Source: Isochrysis galbana (lineage: Eukaryota; Haptophyta; Isochrysidales; Isochrysidaceae). From it: a DNA stretch of 64,000 nucleotides. Below the pieces are notes generated by a model. It searched no databases and was not told the origin of the DNA. It worked only from the letters and a program-made list of their open reading frames with translations. A program made the position numbers and the translations under genes. Each line of letters starts with the position of its first letter. Positions within the stretch are counted from its first letter, which is position 1. The DNA lies in contig CM030931.1 of NCBI GenBank assembly GCA_018136815.1, positions 3,153,801 through 3,217,800 on the forward strand. Reading direction: 5' to 3'. This document shows positions 51,455 through 61,640 of the stretch, piece by piece.

Positions 51455-51775
51455 TTAGAGATCTCCCGAAATAATCTTGTTCCAGTCTTCATCACTGATA
51501 CTTGAGTGATCGTCAGTCTTCCGCGTAGACGGTGTAGGCTGCCTTTTGTGCCTTTTATTTATGAGTATTGTTGTCGTGGAATTGCGTTCAGTATTGTTGT
51601 GTTTCTCCGGATTGGGGCGACCAAGAATGCGGTTGCATAACTTCTGATACATGATCGAATCGGGAGGTGGTCTTCCACATTTTGTACATTTTTTTTTGTG
51701 AGAGTGTAGGAGAGCTTCCGCCCTCCGCCTCCTGCCATGGTTTCGTCTATTGGAGAGAATGAAGTGATCAGCCAA
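51455..51775 (-). CDS. Small unrecognised frame with a CxxC motif
   Basis: 106 residues, from MADHFILSNRRNHGRRRRAE, with HKKKCTKCGRPPPDSIMYQK and a Lys/Arg/Asn-rich tail. The region is more AT-rich than its surroundings and lies between a minisatellite and LTR-like repeat R1d. It may belong to a mobile element. No family is recognised. Confidence 0.3.
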   Translation of the reverse strand: MADHFILSNRRNHGRRRRAEALLHSHKKKCTKCGRPPPDSIMYQKLCNRILGRPNPEKHNNTERNSTTTILINKRHKRQPTPSTRKTDDHSSISDEDWNKIISGDL

Positions 51776-51934
51776 ACATAACTACGGAAACGCTACGCGG
51801 ACACAAAACCACTCTAAAAGCGCACTTTCCTCCAGCCACCGCAGCACTTGGGCCTGACACGGACACTGAACCCACGCGGAACAAATGCCTCCCAATCACC
51901 GCAGCAATGTTTGCGATGGAGAATCACACTTTGT

Positions 51935-52392
51935 TCCGCCCGTCCTCCGCGCCCAGAGTTCCCCCGCGAAAAGAGTGAACGCACGGCGTGCACCTTCCTA
52001 GAAGTTGCTATGCGCACGCACGGCGCCCCCGCGGGGGGTGCGCCGGTGCACATCGCGCCGTGCCCACGCACGGCGTGCACATGTGATTGCAAGTCATCAC
52101 AGGCGCTGTGTAACGAAACATCTCTTATATGGCCAGTTTACGTAGTTGTGGGCCGCAGGGGCTACACACACGGAACGGGTTGACATGCGCGCGCACGGCG
52201 TATCCGCGGGGGGACCGATGCACATCGCGCCGTGCCCATGCACGGCGTGCACCGATGTGATTAGCGAAGAAGCTTTGACGGCCTCTCTCTCTTATAATTT
52301 TAACAAGATCTAATGTTAAACAACTACAATACAACTGTGGACATTTGATCGCTCAATTCGACTGATGTCCCACTATTGACGGAACGACACCT
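51935..52392 (-). mobile_element. LTR-like dispersed repeat R1, copy d
   Basis: On the minus strand it begins AGGTGTCGTTCCGTCAATAG, as in copy b, and follows it through both GC-rich blocks to GGGCGGAACAAAG. Copies b and d share the AAGCTTCTTCGCTAAT.ACAT segment that a and c lack, so b and d form a subfamily. It abuts a piece of repeat R3. Confidence 0.65.
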
Positions 52393-52394
52393 GA

Positions 52395-53300
52395 GGGGCC
52401 AGGATGGGCGAATGAGGCGAGCCTGTGGGGAAGGGAGTGGGTCAGTAGGGCAGTGGCCTCCTGGCAAGCCATCAGGCATGCCAGGAGGATGGGTGGTTCC
52501 TCCCCATGGCAGGGGAGGAGTGGAGAGAGGGGGGGGCTCGTGCCCCCCCATGGGTCAACCAAGTATAATCTTAGTTGACGTACTACGTCTAAACACATTC
52601 TTGAGCGTTAGTACCTCTACTCTCACTAGACTTGCACTAACACGCCAAGCCACGACACACATGACCGCACCAAGTCCCAAGGCACAAACAAAACTAAGTA
52701 GCACCTCATTATACCTCCCCCCTCGTAAGCCCCCGGCTCCCGTACGAACTCCCCACAAGCTCATACGGGTGAAAACCCAGTTAGTCTCGCCAATGTAACC
52801 TGTACATTGAAGATTTACCAGGAAAAAGCACCGGGGGGGGGGGGGGGAGCGAGCTTTTGCAGTCGTCCCGTTGAGAGTGAGAGGCCCTTGGGGCAGGCGA
52901 GCTTGCCCGAGCATTTCTCCGCAGAATAAGCGACGGCGCCCGGGGAACCATACGTTGAGAGGGCATCCCTGGCCGAACTTGCGCCGCTCCCTCCGTTCTT
53001 CCGCCTGTCGCCAGCCTCTAACTCCGCCCGTTTACTAATGTAAACGGGTCGCGGTTATCGGTGAATCCCCGGTCCGGGGACTGACGATTTCCGCTCTCCC
53101 TTCTTCCACTCTCTCTTCGCCCTCTCCTGCGGCGCGTGCCCATGGCGCGCGCCACGACCTGCTCTCAGGGGTCCTGAGGGGGCTCCCAGAGGGCCAGCCA
53201 GGCAGCTCAGGGGGCAGTAGAGGCTGGGGCTCAGCCCCTGGCCCCTCCTGCCTCTCCCTCGCGTGCCTCGCCGGTCCTGTGTGCCCCCTGCAGGCCTCTG
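52395..53300 (-). repeat. Dispersed repeat R3, second copy in two pieces
   Basis: 52395-52575 and about 53100-53300 are reverse complements of the left and right parts of 11404-11818. Between them lie unrelated sequence and a C/G homopolymer at about 52830. The palindromic AACCAAGTATAATCTTAGTT ends the first piece and is followed by GACGTACTACGTC. Confidence 0.6.
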
Positions 53301-53470
53301 TCTGCCTGGTGACCAGGAGAGGGGGGGAAGAGTGAGTACGAGTGCTGGCCCGAGTGGGCCTAGGAGTGCGAGTCTCGACCCGCGCCCGCTGGGGGTCTGG
53401 GTCAGAGTGTTGAGTGCTCAGCCCATGCCAAGAGGCAGGGCGTGAGAGTGACTGACGGCCCCCCCCGGAG
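53257..53470 (+). repeat. Dispersed repeat R4, copy 2
   Basis: Matches 47757-48030 through CTCGCCGGTCCTG, GGGGGTCTGGGTCAG and CTCAGCCCATGCCA. It partly overlaps the R3 piece, so R3 and R4 may be neighbouring parts of a single larger element. Confidence 0.5.
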
Positions 53471-54148
53471 GGAAGTTAGTGCCCGGTGTAGGGGGGCGCA
53501 TGGACGTACTACGTCTAGAAGCGGAGAGGGGGTTCGTGTGGAAGCGGAGGGGAGAGCCCCCCCCTAGCGAACCCCCACCCCTCCCCCCTGCGGGAACCCC
53601 CGCCGCCCCCCCCGCGCACCCGCCTCTGCCGCTCCGCGCTCCGCCGGAGGCGCACCCCCCCCCCCCCCCCCCCGCCAGCCCGCCACTGCCACTGCTGCCG
53701 CCGTTCCCGCCCGCTCCGCCGCCAGCGCGTCCCCTGCTACCTCTGCTCGCCCCACCGCCGTCCCCTTCGCAGCCGCCCGCCTCGCTGGCTCACCCGCCTC
53801 GCTGCCAGCCTCGCCGCCGCGCTCGCGCCTGCCCCAGCGCCATCCCGCCGCTCCCCCACCTCAACACCAGTCAGTCGCCCTCCCCCCTGGCAACCAGCGT
53901 CGCCGCCACCAGCCTCGCCTCCACCCAGGCTCGCAGCCACCTGCCTCGCCTCCACCCAGCCTCGCCGCCAACAGCCTCGCCGCCACCAGCCTCGCAGTCA
54001 CCAGTCACCAGCCTCGCTGCAACCAGCCTGGCCGCCACCAGCCCCACCGCCACCCCAGCCTTGTTACCACCAGCCTCGTTACCACCAGCATCGTTACGAC
54101 CAGCCTCGCCTCCACAAGCCTCGCCCTGGAGTAATTTTTGAGCTTGGG
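53471..54148 (+). repeat. Proline-coding low-complexity array
   Basis: C-runs and imperfect repeats of CACCAGCCTCGCCGCCACC fill about 53860-54125. A 220-residue frame runs through it but is only Pro/Ala/Ser repeats and is not called a gene. Confidence 0.7.
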
Positions 54149-54215
54149 AGGACGGTCAAAAAATGCAGCCCCCCCCCCCATGTTAAGTAGTTATAAATCA
54201 TTGTTTGACCGCCCT
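54149..54215 (-). mobile_element. Small inverted-repeat element (MITE-like), copy 3
   Basis: Bounded by AGGACGGTCAAA and TTTGACCGCCCT. The flanking GAGCTTGGG on the left is shared with copy 1 at 5821-5829, so the repeat may extend a few bases further on that side. Confidence 0.65.
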
Positions 54216-55032
54216 AACAAATCCATGCGACGCAAGCTTTTTTCTCGCACTCGCTCGCACGATCGTACGTACGCGCCAGCAGTGCGGCGGCGCGGCCATA
54301 GAAATAGGGTACGCGGGCGCAACAGCGGTTGCAGCGAGCATGTGAATGTAGTAGAGTGCGGCGAACGTGTACGAGACAGCGGGATTAGGAGCAAGAAGGG
54401 AGGCCACTCCGTATCCCCGCACAAGTCTTGGCCCAACAACAAGTACATATCTCTTACCGGCTACCAACATCTTCCACGCGCTATGTCATCCACGCGCATC
54501 TTTTCTGCTCCCCTCCATGTGGCTTGGAGCTGCTCAACCACGACGCATATTTGGCAGTGCCCGCTTTGACTTCGTAGCAGTTGGTAACTTGACGCGCAGA
54601 GTGGAGAGATCAGGAGGCTATAAAAGACGGAAGACGAGGGCAGGTACCTATGCATTCAAGATGCGTACAGTAGATGGCATTTGGGTGCTTGTGATGTGTC
54701 TGCATGGCTACATGCTTGTGCATTGATCTGTGTGTGGGATTATATTGAATGCTAATAAGTTGGGGATTCCCTTCCTGGTATGACCATACAGAACTCGTAT
54801 TCGCCATTGCTCTCGGCCAATCACGTAGAAGTGATGACAGAAGTAGGCCTTGAATGCAATATGAGTATGAGGATCAGGAGCCGATCTCCTGGGCTCCGGC
54901 CACTTTGTAGATGAGGAGGCATTTAGAAGCTGCTCGATGAGTGGAAGTATGATGTCCATCCTCTTGGTCGAAGCCTAAGGTGGATGGCCGCTTCTGAGTC
55001 CACTTGCTGCGGCAGGGTAGAGCGATCATTCG
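54216..55032. other. Intergenic, no gene recognised
   Basis: Short frames on both strands lack domains. The region is less GC-rich than average and lies downstream of CFAP161. Confidence 0.4.
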
Positions 55033-55992
55033 CTATGAGAACACGATACGCCAGAGATTAGGCTCAGTTTCTCGCCTTGAGCCATGCGGCATGTAAGGAA
55101 AACCATTGGCCTCTTTCATGCACCGATGCATACGGCCTGCGCTTTCCTGAAAGGTGTGCGCGCAAACAGCTGACTCGACGCCAAAGTCCGTGACGACTCG
55201 ATCGGTAGTGGCGGCCAACCGGGAACCTGTCATGCAGTGGACCAGCACGAACGGCGCAGAGGGGTCTACAGGCGACCCACTCATGGGAAGGCGCTGGGAA
55301 AAATCTGCAGGCATTATCTCCCAAGCAAAGTCGCCAGACCGCAACAATTCAGCAGCAAAAATTTCCTGCTTCCCCGCCACCTGAGAACCGAGGGTAGCCG
55401 TTGAGGGGCAAGCGGAGCCCAGAGCCAAATTCCAATACTTGAATACGATTACGATTTTGGAACCATATGTAATGGGCTCACCCGTGGGGACTGCGTCCCT
55501 GTAGCTCAATAGGCTTATGGCAGTGCGGCTCGAAGGACCGCCAGGGCTGCAAGAGACGACACGGCGAGGCATTTCTCCGGGAAGGGCCTTCTTCACGCTA
55601 ACCGACAGCTTCTCGTGTGCGTTCGACTGGAGCATCGCACTCGCCCCAACACGTAGGACCGACTCTGGTGGGCTGAGCTCTGCAGGTAGGAGCTCAACGG
55701 CCTTGGTGTTGTTGGTGATCTGCAGCGTGCCGGCCTCCTGCGACGAGGTGCAGCGGGAACTTTGTGAGCACAAGCACTGCTAGTACTCTTAATAAATACA
55801 TGCTACGAATGCTCCACTCTTTCGGCACCGATTGCAAGTAACCGGAGGGTGGTTGTGGCGCACTTTCTTGTCGACATAATCGGCGAGCCGCTTTTCCTGC
55901 AGAGCAAGGTCCTCTTGCCAATTGCCGATGAGTGTGTGCGGCTTATAGCGGATGCCACCCGCACGTTGCTGTGGCGTGAAAAAATCGGTCAT
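55033..55992 (-). CDS. CFAP161: CFAP161, cilia- and flagella-associated protein
   Basis: Two exons on the minus strand, 55992-55864 and 55737-55033; the GTGCGC..CGCAG intron is in phase 0 and the product is 277 residues (human 301). The first exon reads RYKPHTLIGNWQEDLALQEK followed by RLADYV, which matches the start of CFAP161 (VRIGNWNEDVYLEEELMKDF). The second exon has TAISLLSYRD followed by ITYGSKIVIVF (family: RNTFIILSVHRD, LRYGQDFCLGI). It then has LVHCMTGSRLAATTDRVVTD, VCAHTFQES and EPNLWRIVFS (family: INHCHTNRGLAAHRHLFLST, VVAHTYLDS, NHWMLV). CFAP161 is a microtubule inner protein of axonemal doublets, so the organism should be flagellate. A closer upstream acceptor could add 12 residues at the exon junction. 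Confidence 0.85.
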
Positions 55993-57284
55993 CCCTTGGC
56001 GATCGCGCGCGCTGCGCTGTGGAGCCGGCGGGGGGAGAAGGGAGCAGCCGACGCCGTTGGGCCAAAGGGGTCAGTCACAGCCTCGCTGCTCCCGTCTCTC
56101 CCTGCGCGAAACGTTGAAACGATGAGTTTTCTTTTTACTCGTCGCCGCCTCATGGGCACCACCATCGCGATATGGAGCTGCTGCACCGAAGGTGGTGCAA
56201 CTAAGTTAAATAAATTAGTAGTATATGTTACCCCCCAGGAGCCAACGCCCCCCATCAAGTTCTCTGGTCTCCTTTGTTTGAGTAAAGTAGAGTAAATTCT
56301 TTTTTGGGAGATGGAAAGATACTACCTCCGTTCCAAAACTCAGGATCCAGGGAAATGTCTCTTAGAGGGGGTTACAAAATGAAATTCGAATGATTGAGAT
56401 ATGTTGCGGGTACATTGGGGCGTATGCCAGATGCGATGGAAGAGAAGACAGCATGACGCATGACGAAAACAAAAGAAATGATGAGTTTTCATTTCGTAAA
56501 GGTGCAAAAAGTTGCGCGCGGCGCGAGCACCGGCGCGGGTGGCTGGCTGCCGCGCTTTGGCCCTCTGGTGCTGAGGAGGCAAAGGAGTTGGTTCGAGAGA
56601 GTGCTCCATGAACACGCTTATTACATCACCTTGGCGCTTGGCGCAGGTATTTGTTTGACACCAAGCGCTGGGTGTTGGCAAAGATTGTGGAGGTAGATGG
56701 TGGGAATGAGTGTATGTATGATTTGCCGCACGGAGCGTTCGTTCTGACAGTGAATAGAGTGCGTATGCGTATGCTTGTCGCATTGGCTCTAGGCGTAGCC
56801 GCATACTAATGACTTTACAAGAGCTCTTAACCCTCGTACATACGTAATCCACCAGGTGGACGATGAGTACACATTTGTGCAGTTATGGCACATATGGCTA
56901 TATTGGGAGCCCCCAGGGGCCCTAGGAGGGCCTTAGGGGGCCTCCTGATGTGAAACGGGGCCCCTCCTAGGCCTGGGTAGAAGTTCCAATCATGAATTCG
57001 TCAACCATGCTTGCTTTTAGAAGCGCGGGAGAATGTTGCCACGAAGAGTTGGCGCGAGCCCGTTTCCCTCCTTTCCCCCCCTCCCCCGCCCTTCCCTCCC
57101 CGGATCCTCTCCGTGACCAGACAACACCCCCTCCCTTTTTTCATCCCTCCACCTCTTTCTTTTCTTTGAACAGCGCCCCCTCCCCCCCCCCCCCACCCCC
57201 CCACCCCCCACCCCCTCTCCCTCTCGCGAACACCCTCTCCAGCCCCCACCCACCCCCACCCCGCGCCAACCACCACCCATCACC
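55993..57284. other. Intergenic, with one weak candidate exon at 56481-56646
   Basis: The plus-strand frame MMSFHFVKVQKVARGASTGA continues to FERVLHEHAYYITLALGA before a possible GTATTT donor. It could be the first exon of a small mitochondrial membrane protein, but no continuation was found. Around 56905-56970 is a cluster of GGGGCCC/CCTAGG palindromic text. A C-rich pyrimidine tract fills about 57060-57220. Confidence 0.3.
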
Positions 57285-57620
57285 ATGCAAAGGGGCTCGT
57301 CCAGCTGCGTAAGGCCCACACAGAGCACGCCCCTACTCCCAGTGCCTCTTCCCTCCGACAAGGAGCTGTGCCGAGACCTCACACCCCCTCGGAAGTACGC
57401 GTCGAGAAGGTGGGCAAGCTGCGTGGGCAGACGGTGGACGGTGGTGAAGAGCGTCATCATGTACCAGCCACCAAACCTGCAGCCCAATCTCTTCGACCGC
57501 AACGTCGCCGTCATCGAGGGCCCAAGGCACAGTCGTAGGCCGAGTAGCGTGGCGAGGAAAGCTGGCAAGAGGAACGTAACAGAGGTAGGTTGGGCAGATG
57601 ATATTAATAATTATCAATGT
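57285..57620 (+). CDS. Hypothetical gene start, interrupted by a LINE
   Basis: The frame starts MQRGSSSCVRPTQSTPLLPV just after a long pyrimidine tract, as for real genes in this window, and continues KYASRRWASCVGRRWTVVKS, then MYQPPNLQPNLFDRNVAVIE to about 57590. It runs into the 80-base repeat and LINE endonuclease fragment that follow, so the rest of the gene is missing or displaced. No family is recognised. The opposite strand is also open over part of this range. Confidence 0.35.
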
Positions 57621-58127
57621 TATATCCTAGCCAACCCCACTAGCTAATTGGACATAACTTTTCCGTCCCGGAATCCCGCCATGCCTGACGGAGATGCGTA
57701 GTAGACTCTAAGGAACTGGAATTAATATCTATATACCTAAGCGCCCTACCTAACCTACGAGCCACACAAATAGAAGCGCTGAGAACGAGCCCAGTAGGGA
57801 AGGAATACGATACCCTTATGGGGGGCGACTTCAACTGCGTAGAAAACGTAGAGGTAGACACGAGAAAAAGAGAAGACCATGAGGGATACGGTAACGCCCA
57901 TGGCCCATGGCCCCAACCAAGCTAAGATCCACTATGAACGAGCTGGGGATGATAGACGCGTACAATTTAGTGAACGGTAGCATCAAAGGGGGATACACAA
58001 GGCTCTCGGGGACCATTCACACACGGATAGACAGAATATACAGGCCGATCGCATGCTCTAACATCAATTGGCAAACAATAGGCCCACACCCGGCGCTCTT
58101 CACAGGGAAGGTGGGCGCCTCGGACCA
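57620..58127 (+). mobile_element. LINE fragment (APE-type endonuclease)
   Basis: Two reading frames together show an apurinic-type endonuclease of a non-LTR retrotransposon: ISIYLSALPNL, then LMGGDFNCVENVEVDTRKRE, then in another frame LRSTMNELGMIDAYN, GGYTRLSGTIHTRIDRIYRP and GASDH at the end. The GGDFN, (S/T)RIDRIY and SDH motifs are the catalytic signatures. There is one frame change between them, near 57906. The 5' flank (57620-57690) is repeated, in reverse, at 28265-28345. No reverse transcriptase follows. Confidence 0.75.
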
Positions 58128-58767
58128 CCTACCTCAATCTCAATGGGTTGAGCCCACTTTGATGGACCGCCCCTTCTGCCTTCTGCCTGCCCAAGCAAGA
58201 GCCAAGAGGAGAGCGCGATCCACTTTCCACTTTCGCAATTTTATTCGCACTTGTGGCGCCTCTTGCCTCTTGCCTCTTGTGGCAGAATCGTCTCGCGTCT
58301 CGACTCGTCGAAACGCGTCTTCCTCATCTTCTCCCCGTTTCCCTCTCTTCCAAGGGATGGTGGTATGGGTATGGGTGCATGGGTGTGGACCCTAATCTCA
58401 TCCCTTTGTCCATTGTCCTTTGTCCTTTGTCCTTTGTGGTTTGTGGGGGGTAGTACGTAGTACATAGTACGTAGCAGTACGTAGTACGTGGGATGAGGTG
58501 ATGATGGGGTGGGCCTTTTTGTTCACTTGTGACAAACCCACTGCCTCGCGTCGTACGCGTCGTCATGTCAGCGCAGGGGCTCCCTTGCTCTGTTGCCAAT
58601 GAGGGCTACGGTCCCACAGCACAAGTGCTGAGCTAACACAACAAGAAAACTCTAATAGGTAATAGGTGATGGGTACAACCCTACAAGAGAGAGAGGAGGC
58701 GCGATAGTTCTTTTTTCAACCCCCCCCCCCCCCTCCCGGCGGGAGTCGTGTCTGCTGCACACGTCGC
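58128..58767. other. Intergenic upstream of WDR12, with recurrent motif
   Basis: Contains small repeats of GTCCTTTGTC (58405-58440) and of GTA(C/G)TACGTAGTAC-type text (58450-58485). The recurrent motif ACAACAAGAAAACTCT lies at 58639-58654 in gene sense, about 115-130 bases before the start codon, preceded by CAGCACAAGTGCTGAG (compare CAGCACTAGGATTAAAC before the 14.66 kb copy). A C-run at about 58720-58734 lies closest to the gene. Confidence 0.5.
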
Positions 58768-60162
58768 ATGGCGTCCACGTCCGATGCGGAGCCACACGCC
58801 TCCGTGCGATTCACGACACAGCTGGAGGAGCAGTGGCGGGTGAGCGAGACGCCGCTCGAACTTCCCACCCGACTCTCCCGCTTCGGACTCTCCGAGGTGG
58901 TCAACCACCTCCTCGGCATGTCAACGGTATGCTCCTGCGCTCCGGCTGTACTCTCACTGCTTGCTTAGGAGCATGCTGCCCGCTGGGGACGGGGCGCAAG
59001 GGGTGATCTGAGTCTCATACATTCCCTCCACTTGCTCTTCTTCCAGCCTCGCCCCTTTGACTTCTTGCTCGATGGCCAGCTGCTTCGCGGCTCCCTTGGC
59101 AAGGCTATTGCAGCGCGAGGCCTCTCCGGTGAGTCGGTCATCACACTCGAGTACATCGAGCTTCTTGCTCCACCGCAGCCTCGCGCCCAGTCGCTTCATC
59201 CCGATTGGGTCTCCAGTGTCTCGGTCTGTGCGTCATCAGACGCCAGCGTAACTGCACCGCTACTCTCCGGTTGCTACGATGGTTGTCTCTACCTGTGGGA
59301 TGCCAAGGGCAAGCAGCAGGCCATCTTGGGTACTGCGGGCGACGATGTCGCGCCGATCAAGGCGGTGGCGTGGCTGGGTAATCGCCCCGTTGGAGCCGGC
59401 AAGGATGGAATTGTGAGCGTCTGGTCCGCCGAGGGCGTGCGCCAGCTTATGTGTCTCGGGCACTCGTCTTCAGTGGAGTCTGTCATTGCGAGCCCTGCAT
59501 CCGACGCCCTAGCATCTGGTGGGTGGGACAAGCGGATTTGCATCTTTCGCCCCCCTGCCGACGATGCCACCGGCCCAGCGGCGAATGCGCAGCCTACTAA
59601 ACGTGCGCGAGGCAGCAAGGGAGCTCCGGCACCGACGGCAGCGCCGGCCGTAGAGGTGGCTCCGGAGGCTGAGCTTGGAGGCCACACTGACGTTGTGTCT
59701 GCCCTCGCATGGAGCACAGCGTCGCTGCTATACTCCGCCTCATGGGACGGAAGCGTCCGTGAATGGGACGCTTCTCGATCGTCCGAGGTGGCAACGCTTT
59801 CCGCCTGTGGCAAGGCTGTGCTGTCCGTCGACGTCTCTCTCGGCTCCGCCATTGTCGCCACGGGGCACTCGGACCACTTGGTGCGATTGTGGGATGTGCG
59901 CTCCAAGGGCGGCGCTCCTCTTGGCTCCTTTTCTCACAAGGCATGGGTGAGCGCTGTGACGTGGTGCAGCGCTCGCGAGCATCTTCTGATCTCGGGCTGT
60001 CATGATGGATGTGTCCGCTTGTGGGATACACGTTCGGCGAAGTGCGCCTTGCACGACCTCGAAAGGCATGAGAAGATCCTTTGTGTCGGATGGGATGGCA
60101 TCGATGCGATCCTTTCGGGTGGCACTGACGGCGTCCTCCGGCTCACAACGCTTTCGCTTTGA
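58768..60162 (+). CDS. WDR12: WDR12/Ytm1 ribosome biogenesis protein
   Basis: Two exons, 58768-58926 and 59047-60162, with a GTATGC..TTCCAG intron of 120 bases; 424 residues (human WDR12 423). Residues 1-90 form the NLE domain (VRFTTQLEEQWRVSETPLEL, LSEVVNHLLGMS, RPFDFLLDGQLLRGSL). WD repeats follow: HPDWVSSVSV with SGCYDGCLYLWD; SVWSAEGVRQL; SGGWDKRICIF; HTDVVSALAW with SASWDGSVREWD; TGHSDHLVRLWDVRS; SGCHDGCVRLWDTRS; SGGTDGVLRL. An insert rich in basic residues and Ala/Pro separates two of them, as in the family. With Pes1/Nop7 and Bop1/Erb1 it forms the PeBoW complex for 60S subunit maturation in the nucleolus; its NLE domain is the docking site for the Rea1/Midasin AAA machine. Confidence 0.93.
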
Positions 60163-61257
60163 AGATGCGCCCACTTCTACAGATGACAAGAGTGGAGCCG
60201 AGCTTTCCAGTGGCATGGATGGAGCCGTGTCTTCCAGTAAGAGTCATTTAGATCTAGCGGCGAGAAGGCGACGTAGTCTTGCTCGATGAGTTCGTATTTC
60301 TCCCGGAGTCCCGGAGGGTTGACCACATGTCTTGGGCACGGCTTAGTGTGGTATAGGAAAGGGTTTTGTAGTGGCACGCAGAAAGTGCAAGGCGTAAGAC
60401 AACCACCCACGCCCTTAACTTGTTGCCGCTGCCTATATTGTGGAGTGGAGTCGAAGGCCTTTGGCCTTTGGCCGTGGCATCCGTGGCATCGATCGCTGAC
60501 CGGCGACCATGTGGTGCGTGACTTGCCGTGCACTGTGGAAAAGGTGTAAGCAACGTGCTAAGCATCACGTGCCATCGTCAATAAGCAAAGAAGAACTAAG
60601 TTTATATTACTTTGTTGGTAGTAGTGGTGGTGTGCTGGATGTAGTTGTGGGCATCTTTACCAGGCATATTGTTAGCCCTCGCGGGACGCTCGATCCTAGC
60701 AGGGGGGTGTCGCATTCGCGAATCGACGCTCGTTAGGCTTCTCTTCGTCGTTCGGTATTATCGTTATAATTCTCTCGTTCTCGTTCTCGGTCAAAAGCTT
60801 CGCTTGGAGCTTGGACGCATAGGATCTTGGGTTGTGGAGCGCCCTCTCTCTTTCTCTCGAAGAGAAGGGAAGTTTCCCCACCTTTCTTCATCCTAGGTGC
60901 TTCGCACATAGGTTTCATTCGCTATCTTCTCCGCGTTTCTCTATCTACTTCAGTGATTGCAATCAGGTTTAATTTGCAATCTCTTCGCATCTCCCCCTTA
61001 GGCACACCGCACTTCTTTCGTCTTATTCGATAGGTCTCTTGGAATCCTGTGCGGCAGGATTGCTCCTCGTTTCCGTTATGGTGCGATACCCCTTCCAGAC
61101 GGGATCGCCGACAGATCGCCTTCTGATCGTCGTCCGTCGTCGTCTGGCCGGAGTGTTTGGGTATGATTTTAGTCGAGTTACGTGAGAAAGTCGTGGGGCG
61201 AGTGTCGGAGTGTTTTCCTGGGTGTCTCTGTCCGTCGTCCTGTCGTCAGTCGTCATC
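60163..61257. other. Intergenic, no gene recognised
   Basis: The stretch from about 60700 to 61150 is T- and CT-rich and resembles a retroelement leader or LTR, since it leads into the repeat segment at 61258. No coding region is supported. Confidence 0.4.
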
Positions 61258-61640
61258 CGTCGCTCTCGCTCTCGTCGCTCTCGCTCTCGTAACACTCATA
61301 CCCTACAGTCTCGCCTCGCCTCGCCAGCCCCTGCCATCACAGCCCTCCTCTCACTCATCACTCACCCTCGCCTCTCGCCACTCGCTCGATGTCGCTCTCG
61401 CCGCCGTCCTCGCCCTCGCTCAAGCCCGCCTGCCCGCCTTCCTCTGCTGACGGGCCTCAGCCCGTCAGCGTCTCCGAAGTCGTCTCCTCAGCCGCGCCTG
61501 CCGCCGGCATGCCTCCTTCCTCACTGCCCTCAGGCCCTATGGGCCATCACAATTCGTCAAGTGGAGAGAGAGAGGGGGGGGCCTCGGGGCCTCGTGCCCT
61601 CGTGCCCCCCCATGGGCGAACTAAGTATAAACTTAGTGAC
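61258..61640 (+). repeat. Leader-like repeat segment plus part of R3
   Basis: 61258-61507 matches the minus strand of about 1065-1290 (CCCTCGCTCAAGCCCGCCTG and GTCAGCGTCTCCGAAGTCGT). 61540-61640 resembles part of R3 and ends in the palindromic AACTAAGTATAAACTTAGT. It is a piece of a broken retroelement-type repeat. Confidence 0.55.

Noticed and set aside
53479-54141. 220-residue Pro/Ala/Ser-rich open frame
   Set aside because: It follows C-runs and a short tandem repeat. No domain or splice sites; open frames on both strands are expected in such sequence.
56325-56345. TACCTCCGTTCCAAAA resembling a Stowaway MITE end
   Set aside because: Only one end was found and no inverted partner lies within a reasonable distance, so it may be chance.
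56340-56852. 170-residue minus-strand frame
   Set aside because: His/Arg/Ser-rich without a domain and with a competing, equally weak frame on the other strand.
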